Below are positions 4,986 through 9,606 of a stretch of DNA of 9,606 nt, piece after piece. The number at the start of each line of letters is the position of its first letter. The stretch's first letter is position 1. A program made the position numbers and the translations under genes. Location: assembly GCA_002390825.1 (NCBI GenBank), contig DGQR01000167.1:1-9606 (forward strand), read 5' to 3'. The notes under the pieces were generated by a model, which saw nothing but the letters and a program-made list of their open reading frames with translations, was not told where the DNA came from and did not search any database. The DNA comes from Rhodoferax sp. UBA4409 (lineage in GTDB: Bacteria; Pseudomonadota; Gammaproteobacteria; Burkholderiales; Burkholderiaceae_C).

Positions 4986-6983
4986 TTAGTAAGCCTGTCC
5001 CAATTGGTCCAGAATGGCTGGATTCTCCAGGGTGCTGGTGTCCTGGGTGATGGACTCGCCCTTGGCCAAGGAGCGCAGCAAGCGGCGCATGATCTTGCCG
5101 GAACGGGTCTTGGGCAGGTTTTCACCAAAGCGGATGTCTTTGGGCTTGGCAATCGGCCCGATTTCTTTGGCAACCCAGTCGCGCAGTTCTTTGGCAATCG
5201 CTTTGGCTTCGTCGCCGCTGGGGCGGGCCCGCTTCAGCACCACAAAAGCGCAAATCGCCTCGCCCGTCAAATCATCGGGGCGGCCGACCACGGCAGCTTC
5301 TGCGACCAGATCGGACTTGGACACGAGCGCGGACTCAATTTCCATGGTTCCCATGCGGTGGCCCGACACGTTGAGCACGTCATCAATACGGCCGGTGATA
5401 CGGAAATAGCCACGGTCTGCACTGCGCACCGCACCGTCACCGGCGAGGTACAGCTTGCCACCCATTTCCTCGGGGAAATAGGCCTTTTTGAAACGCTCAG
5501 GGTCATTCCAGATGGTGCGGATCATGGAAGGCCACGGGCGCTTGACGACCAAGATACCACCGGTTCCATTGGCAATGTCATTGCCCACTTCATCCACGAT
5601 GGCAGCCATGATCCCGGGCAGGGGCAGTGTGCAGCTACCGGGCACCAGCGGTGTGGCGCCGGGCAGCGGGGTCATCATGTGGCCACCGGTTTCGGTTTGC
5701 CAGAAAGTGTCCACGATGGGGCATTTTTCGTGGCCGACATTTTTGTAATACCACATCCATGCTTCGGGGTTGATGGGTTCACCCACCGAGCCAAGAATGC
5801 GCAGGCTTGACAAGTCCGAGCGGTCGGGGTGCACAGAGGCATCGCTCTCAGCGGCCTTGATCAGCGAACGGATCGCAGTCGGCGCCGTGTAGAAGATGGT
5901 GCATTTGTGGCGCTCGATCATTTGCCAGAAGCGGCCAGCATTCGGAAAAGTGGGCACACCCTCAAAAATGATCTGGGTGGCGCCAGCGGCCAAGGGGCCG
6001 TAGGCCACATAGGTGTGGCCCGTGATCCAGCCGATATCAGCCGTGCACCAGAACACATCCTCAGGCTTCAAGTCAAAGGTCCAATCCATCGTGAGCTTGG
6101 CCCACAGCAAATAGCCCCCTGTGGAATGCTGCACGCCCTTGGGCTTGCCGGTAGAACCCGAGGTGTAGAGTATGAACAAGGGATGCTCAGCGCCCACGGG
6201 TACCGGAGCGCAGTCGGTACTTTTACCGGCCAGCGCCTCATCAAACGTCTTGTCGCGCCCGGCCACCATGTTGCAGGCAGTTTTGGTGCGCTGGTACACG
6301 TACACATTCTTGATGGACTCGCAGCCACCCATGGCAATGCCCTCGTCCACGATGGACTTCAAGGGCAACTCTTTGCCACCGCGCATCTGGTAGTTGCTGG
6401 TGATCACCGCCACCGCACCTGCGTCAATGATGCGCTCTTGCAAGGCCTTGGCCGAGAAGCCGCCGAACACCACACTGTGGGTGGCGCCGATACGGGCGCA
6501 GGCCTGCATCGCAATCACGCCTTCCAGGGTCATGGGCATGTACACCAGTACCCGGTCGCCCTTTTGGATGCCGTCTGCCTTCAGTGCGTTGGCAAACTGG
6601 CTGACCCGTGCCAACAGCTCTTTGTAAGTGGTTTTGGTGACAGTGCCGTCATCGGCCTCAAAAATGACCGCCACTTTGTTTTCGGTGGGGGTACCGATAT
6701 GCTTGTCCAGGCAGTTCGCGGACGCATTCAACTCGCCGTCATCAAACCATTTGTAAAACGGTGCGTTGGACTCATCCAAAGTGCGGGTGAAAGGCTTGTT
6801 CCACACCACGTTTTCCTTGGCCAAGCGGGTCCAGAAACCTTCGAAATCTTTCTCGGCTTCGGCGCAAAGTGCGTTGTAGCCCTCCATGCCGGAGATGCGG
6901 GCCGCTTTGACCGTGGCTTCACTGGGTGGGAACACCCGGTTTTCAACCAACATGGACTCGATAGCAGAAGATGATGCGCTCAC
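4986..6983 (-). CDS. acs: acetate--CoA ligase (AMP-forming acetyl-CoA synthetase)
   Basis: Acs activates acetate to acetyl-AMP and then to acetyl-CoA, the high-affinity route for acetate use. The 665-residue product is close to the usual 650. Adenylate-forming motifs are present: YTSGSTGKPKG (273-283, phosphate loop), TFWQTETGGH (427-435) with Trp428, the residue that shapes the acetate pocket, LAGDGAVR (513-520) with the ribose-binding Asp, GRIDDVLNVSGHRMGT (531-546) at the hinge, and PKTRSGKIMRR with the catalytic Lys630 near the C-terminus. This Lys is the well-known acetylation site controlled by Pat and CobB-type enzymes in other bacteria, so similar control is possible here. The start is GTG at 6983, backed by GAGGAG eight bases upstream; the next Met is residue 11. 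It diverges from the fumarase gene and shares its terminator with the cytochrome c gene. Confidence 0.98.
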   Translation of the reverse strand: MSASSSAIESMLVENRVFPPSEATVKAARISGMEGYNALCAEAEKDFEGFWTRLAKENVVWNKPFTRTLDESNAPFYKWFDDGELNASANCLDKHIGTPTENKVAVIFEADDGTVTKTTYKELLARVSQFANALKADGIQKGDRVLVYMPMTLEGVIAMQACARIGATHSVVFGGFSAKALQERIIDAGAVAVITSNYQMRGGKELPLKSIVDEGIAMGGCESIKNVYVYQRTKTACNMVAGRDKTFDEALAGKSTDCAPVPVGAEHPLFILYTSGSTGKPKGVQHSTGGYLLWAKLTMDWTFDLKPEDVFWCTADIGWITGHTYVAYGPLAAGATQIIFEGVPTFPNAGRFWQMIERHKCTIFYTAPTAIRSLIKAAESDASVHPDRSDLSSLRILGSVGEPINPEAWMWYYKNVGHEKCPIVDTFWQTETGGHMMTPLPGATPLVPGSCTLPLPGIMAAIVDEVGNDIANGTGGILVVKRPWPSMIRTIWNDPERFKKAYFPEEMGGKLYLAGDGAVRSADRGYFRITGRIDDVLNVSGHRMGTMEIESALVSKSDLVAEAAVVGRPDDLTGEAICAFVVLKRARPSGDEAKAIAKELRDWVAKEIGPIAKPKDIRFGENLPKTRSGKIMRRLLRSLAKGESITQDTSTLENPAILDQLGQAY

Positions 6984-6991
6984 AGGTTTGT

Positions 6992-6997
6992 CTCCTC
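6992..6997 (-). promoter_or_regulatory. ribosome binding site supporting the acs GTG start
   Basis: The minus strand reads GAGGAG, an excellent Shine-Dalgarno match, eight bases before the GTG at 6983. Confidence 0.8.
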
Positions 6998-7017
6998 GGA
7001 TTTTTTGAAAACTGCGC

Positions 7018-7034
7018 GCATGGTTATCCCATGC
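7018..7034. repeat. palindrome near the acs transcription start
   Basis: GCATGG (7018-7023) and CCATGC (7029-7034) form a perfect 6-base inverted repeat with a 5-base spacer. It lies just downstream of the predicted acs -10 element, around +1 to +18, so it could be a repressor site or a hairpin in the acs leader. Confidence 0.35.
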
Positions 7035-7035
7035 A

Positions 7036-7064
7036 CTTACAAATCACTGACTGATATCGGTCAA
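7036..7064 (-). promoter_or_regulatory. predicted sigma-70 promoter of acs
   Basis: On the minus strand TTGACC (7064-7059) and TGTAAG (7041-7036) are separated by exactly 17 bases. The -35 matches the consensus in five of six bases and the -10 in four of six. Transcription would start near 7029, leaving a leader of about 45 bases before the GTG. A near-perfect palindrome at 7048-7063 covers the -35 and most of the spacer. Confidence 0.5.
7048..7063. promoter_or_regulatory. near-perfect palindrome over the acs -35 region
   Basis: TGACTGATATCGGTCA is symmetric in seven of its eight pairs (mismatch 7052/7059). Its position over the acs -35 and spacer is what a repressor operator would have. It could equally serve the divergent fumarase gene. 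The binding protein is not identifiable from the sequence. Confidence 0.4.
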
Positions 7065-7151
7065 GGCCCGCCGTCAGGCTGGTGCAGGTGTGATTCGATA
7101 AACTCAGCGGGTTTGCCCTTCACTGCTATCCAATCTCTGAAAAGACCGACC

Positions 7152-8705
7152 ATGACCACCTCTATCCGCCAGGCTGACCTGATCGAATCCGTGTCTGCCG
7201 CGCTGCAGTACATCAGCTACTACCACCCCGCCGACTACATTGCCCACCTCGCCCGTGCCTACGAGCGCGAGCAGAGCCCGGCCGCCAAAGACGCGATCGC
7301 CCAAATCCTGACCAACAGCAAAATGAGCGCGACCGGCCACCGCCCCATTTGCCAGGACACCGGCATCGTGAACGTGTTCCTCAAAGTCGGTATGGATGTG
7401 CGCTGGGAGGGCTTCACGGGGAGCTTGGACGACGCGATCAACGAAGGTGTGCGCCAGGGCTACAACCACCCCGACAACACTTTGCGCGCCTCGGTGGTTG
7501 CAGACCCTGAGTTTTTGCGCAAAAACACCAAAGACAACACCCCGGCAGTGATCTTCACGGAAATCGTGCCCGGCGATACGGTCGAAGTGACCGTGGCTGC
7601 CAAAGGCGGCGGTTCCGAGAACAAAAGCAAAATGGTCATGCTGAACCCCGGCGATTCGGTGGTGGACTGGGTCTTGAAGACGGTTCCCACCATGGGCGCA
7701 GGCTGGTGCCCGCCCGGCATGCTGGGCATCGGCATCGGCGGCACCGCTGAAAAGGCCGTCCTGATGGCAAAAGAGAGCCTGATGGACGATTTGGACATGT
7801 ATGAGCTGCAGACCAAAGCCGCCACCGGCGCTGAACTCAACAATGTGGAAAAAATGCGCTTGGAGCTCATGGAGAAGGTCAATGCGCTGGGCATTGGCGC
7901 ACAAGGCCTGGGCGGTTTGACCACCGTGTTGGACGTCAAGATCAAGATGTACCCGACCCACGCAGCCAGCAAACCGGTCGCCATGATCCCGAACTGCGCC
8001 GCCACCCGCCATGCCCATTTTGTGTTGGACGGCAGCGGCCCCGTTTATTTGGATCCGCCAAGCTTGGACCTCTGGCCCAACGTCAACTGGACACCTGACT
8101 ACGAGACCAGCAAAAAAGTGGACCTCAATACCCTGACGAAGGAAGAAGTCGCCAGCTGGAAACCAGGCCAGACTTTGTTGTTGAACGGCAAGATGCTCAC
8201 CGGCCGTGATGCCGCGCACAAACGCATCCAGGGCATGCTGGCCAAGGGCGAAAAGCTGCCCGTGGACTTTGCCAACCGGGTGATCTATTACGTCGGCCCC
8301 GTTGACCCGGTTCGCGATGAAGCCGTGGGCCCCGCCGGCCCGACAACCGCCACCCGCATGGATGGATTCACCGAGATGATGCTGGCGCAAACCGGACTGA
8401 TTGCCATGATCGGCAAGGCAGAGCGCGGCCCCGTCGCCATCGAAGCCATCAAGAAGCACCAGAGCGCCTACTTGATGGCGGTGGGCGGTGCGGCCTACTT
8501 GGTGTCCAAGGCCATCAAAACCGCCAAAGTGGTCGGTTTTGAAGACATGGGTATGGAAGCGATTTACGAATTCGACGTCGTTGACATGCCTGTCACCGTG
8601 GCGGTGGACGCTGGTGGCACCAGTGCCCACATCACAGGGCCTGAAGAGTGGAAAAAGAAGATCGCTACCGGCGAGTTCAAGTCCATTCCTGTCACTTCGC
8701 GTTAA
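7152..8705 (+). CDS. class I (iron-sulfur) fumarate hydratase
   Basis: Class I fumarases interconvert fumarate and L-malate in the TCA cycle using an oxygen-sensitive [4Fe-4S] cluster. From the ATG at 7152 the product has 517 residues, near the family's 500-550. The three cluster cysteines are Cys67 in RPICQDTG, Cys186 in GAGWCPPGMLGIGIGG and Cys282 in IPNCAATRH. The N-terminal alpha domain spans about 1-285 and the C-terminal swivelling beta domain follows, with NGKMLTGRDAAHKR and GPTTATRMDGFTEMM. The frame is open upstream to 7005, but that stretch has no family similarity and covers the acs promoter, so I reject it; the ribosome site before 7152 is weak. The family also includes tartrate dehydratase and mesaconate hydratase; the full-length two-domain form and the TCA setting favour fumarase. 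fumA would be the E. coli-style name. It is followed after 19 bases by murI. Confidence 0.93.
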   Translation: MTTSIRQADLIESVSAALQYISYYHPADYIAHLARAYEREQSPAAKDAIAQILTNSKMSATGHRPICQDTGIVNVFLKVGMDVRWEGFTGSLDDAINEGVRQGYNHPDNTLRASVVADPEFLRKNTKDNTPAVIFTEIVPGDTVEVTVAAKGGGSENKSKMVMLNPGDSVVDWVLKTVPTMGAGWCPPGMLGIGIGGTAEKAVLMAKESLMDDLDMYELQTKAATGAELNNVEKMRLELMEKVNALGIGAQGLGGLTTVLDVKIKMYPTHAASKPVAMIPNCAATRHAHFVLDGSGPVYLDPPSLDLWPNVNWTPDYETSKKVDLNTLTKEEVASWKPGQTLLLNGKMLTGRDAAHKRIQGMLAKGEKLPVDFANRVIYYVGPVDPVRDEAVGPAGPTTATRMDGFTEMMLAQTGLIAMIGKAERGPVAIEAIKKHQSAYLMAVGGAAYLVSKAIKTAKVVGFEDMGMEAIYEFDVVDMPVTVAVDAGGTSAHITGPEEWKKKIATGEFKSIPVTSR

Positions 8706-8724
8706 GCCATTGCCAATCGAAAGC

Positions 8725-9531
8725 ATGCACCCCATCGGGGTGTTTGACAGCGGCCTAGGTGGCCTGAGCGTCCTGCGGGCGCTCAGGGCCGTGCTGCCGC
8801 TCGAGAGGTTTGTCTATGTCGCCGACAGTGGCCATGCGCCCTATGGTGAGCGGGATGACGATTACCTCATCCATCGGTCCGGCACGATCAGCCGCTGGCT
8901 GCAAAGTCAGCACCGGATCAAAGCACTGGTCGTAGCCTGTAACACGGCAACTGCGGCAGCCATCCATGTGCTGCGGGCAGAGCACCCTGGCTTGCCCATC
9001 ATCGGTATTGAGCCGGCACTCAAACCCGCCGTAGCGGCGAGCCAAACAGGCGTGATCGGGGTGATGGCAACGCCGAGCACCCTGAAGAGCGAGAAGTTCC
9101 AACGTTTGCTGGCCAGCCTGCAAGGCCAAGCACGATTTGTTCTTCAACCCTGCCCCGGACTTGCACTGGCCATTGAACAATTAGACGCTACAAAAACAGG
9201 AGCGGCCTGCGCAACATTTACGGGGGCCATGGGCACTTTTGGCACTCAAAAAGGCGAGATGGACACCCTAGTGTTGGGCTGCACACACTACCCATTTGCC
9301 GAGTCTCCACTGCGCATGGGAACCGGGGACAAGGTGCGCTATCTGGAAGGCGGCGCACCGGTCGCTCGCCAGACACGACGACTGCTAGCGGAGGCCGATC
9401 TTCTGCAGACCCAAGAATCCTCCGATGCAGGCCGGATTGACTTCTACAGCACTGGTAATCCACAAACATTAGCCCGTGCGGCTGAGCACTGGCTCGGGAT
9501 CTCAGATACCGCGCATGAATTGAGGATTTAG
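8725..9531 (+). CDS. murI: glutamate racemase
   Basis: MurI converts L-glutamate to D-glutamate for the peptidoglycan stem peptide, in the cytoplasm, without cofactor. From ATG at 8725 the product has 268 residues, the normal length. The start FDSGLGGLSVL (7-17) carries the conserved Asp8-Ser9, DSGHAPYGER (34-43) the PYG motif, VACNTATA the first catalytic Cys72, and LGCTHYPF the second, Cys186, followed by His188. GAPVARQTRRLL near 215-226 is also typical. The frame is open far upstream inside fumarase, but FDSG must be near the N-terminus, so the ATG is the start; an in-frame TTG at 8710 is a weaker alternative and the ribosome site (GAAAG) is poor. Only 19 bases separate it from the fumarase stop, so it is probably co-transcribed with fumarase and may depend on translational coupling. 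A tRNA gene converges on it 15 bases downstream. Confidence 0.96.
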   Translation: MHPIGVFDSGLGGLSVLRALRAVLPLERFVYVADSGHAPYGERDDDYLIHRSGTISRWLQSQHRIKALVVACNTATAAAIHVLRAEHPGLPIIGIEPALKPAVAASQTGVIGVMATPSTLKSEKFQRLLASLQGQARFVLQPCPGLALAIEQLDATKTGAACATFTGAMGTFGTQKGEMDTLVLGCTHYPFAESPLRMGTGDKVRYLEGGAPVARQTRRLLAEADLLQTQESSDAGRIDFYSTGNPQTLARAAEHWLGISDTAHELRI

Positions 9532-9546
9532 GGAAAGAGAGCGACT

Positions 9547-9606
9547 TGGCGTGCCCGGAGGGGATCGAACCCCCGACCCACAGCTTAGAAGGCTGTTGCT
9601 CTATCC
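9547..9606 (-). tRNA. tRNA-Arg, anticodon TCT (5' end outside window)
   Basis: The minus strand gives 60 bases of a tRNA ending in an encoded CCA (9549-9547). The anticodon arm is ACAGC-CTTCTAA-GCTGT, with anticodon TCT reading AGA (and AGG by wobble). The T arm has GGGGG, the TTCGATC loop and CCCTC with one G-U pair, and the 3' acceptor strand is CGGGCAC followed by discriminator G. The sequence closely resembles E. coli tRNA-Arg(UCU). About 17 bases (5' acceptor strand and half of the D arm) lie beyond the right edge. Confidence 0.95.

Noticed and set aside
5004..6974. Two long plus-strand open frames antisense to acs (268 and 381 codons)
   Set aside because: Shadow frames; acs is complete and fully conserved on the other strand.
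7065..7151. Promoter of the fumarase gene
   Set aside because: I looked for -35/-10 pairs (for example TTGCCC with a 17-base spacer, or GATAAA) and none had both elements acceptable, so no promoter is called.
7104..8735. A 543-codon open frame on the minus strand, antisense to the fumarase gene
   Set aside because: Same explanation: His- and Gly-rich shadow of a GC-biased gene with no domain and no ribosome site, spanning the acs promoter.
9547..9606. tRNA-Arg as an integration site for a genomic island
   Set aside because: tRNA genes are common attachment sites, but the side next to its 3' end is murI and acs-type core genes, with no integrase or direct repeat of the tRNA end in the window.
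1..9606. A hidden defence, mobile or otherwise novel multi-gene system
   Set aside because: Every gap over 150 bases is accounted for by promoters or terminators, all genes are core functions with similar codon use, and no repeats, transposase or integrase remains are visible.

Overview
The window looks like ordinary chromosome from a betaproteobacterium of the order Burkholderiales, most likely Comamonadaceae (Rhodoferax-like). The reasons are high GC content with strongly GC-biased third codon positions, a small Trp-rich membrane protein of a type I know only from betaproteobacteria, an E. coli-type IlvD, a class I fumarase placed next to murI, and a GntR regulator overlapping a malonyl-CoA decarboxylase gene. 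The genus is an inference; no ribosomal marker is present.

Layout. Positions 1-1306 (minus strand) hold a FCD-type GntR regulator whose stop codon overlaps the start of a malonyl-CoA decarboxylase gene that runs off the left edge. An AT-rich palindrome with an extra half-site lies just upstream of the regulator. Positions 1395-4475 (minus strand) hold a small Trp-rich membrane protein gene, ilvD and lgt, closed by a strong hairpin/U-tract terminator. Positions 4577-4888 (plus strand) hold a periplasmic cytochrome c of the c551/c552 type, divergent from the Trp-rich gene. A bidirectional terminator at 4906-4938 separates it from acs (4986-6983, minus). Then acs and a class I fumarase gene (7152-8705, plus) diverge from a 168-base intergenic region that contains a good acs promoter with two palindromes. 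murI (8725-9531, plus) follows fumarase after 19 bases, and the window ends inside a tRNA-Arg(TCT) gene on the minus strand.

Functionally this is core metabolism. Malonyl-CoA decarboxylase and acetyl-CoA synthetase both yield acetyl-CoA, fumarase belongs to the TCA cycle, IlvD makes branched-chain amino acid precursors, Lgt starts lipoprotein maturation, MurI supplies D-glutamate for peptidoglycan, and the cytochrome carries electrons in the periplasm.

I found no mobile element, CRISPR array, phage gene, toxin-antitoxin pair or defence gene, and no convincing new multi-gene system. The points worth a second look are regulatory DNA (gntR operator, acs promoter palindromes, possible structured terminator of lgt), the uncharacterised Trp-rich protein, and the tight fumarase-murI pairing.
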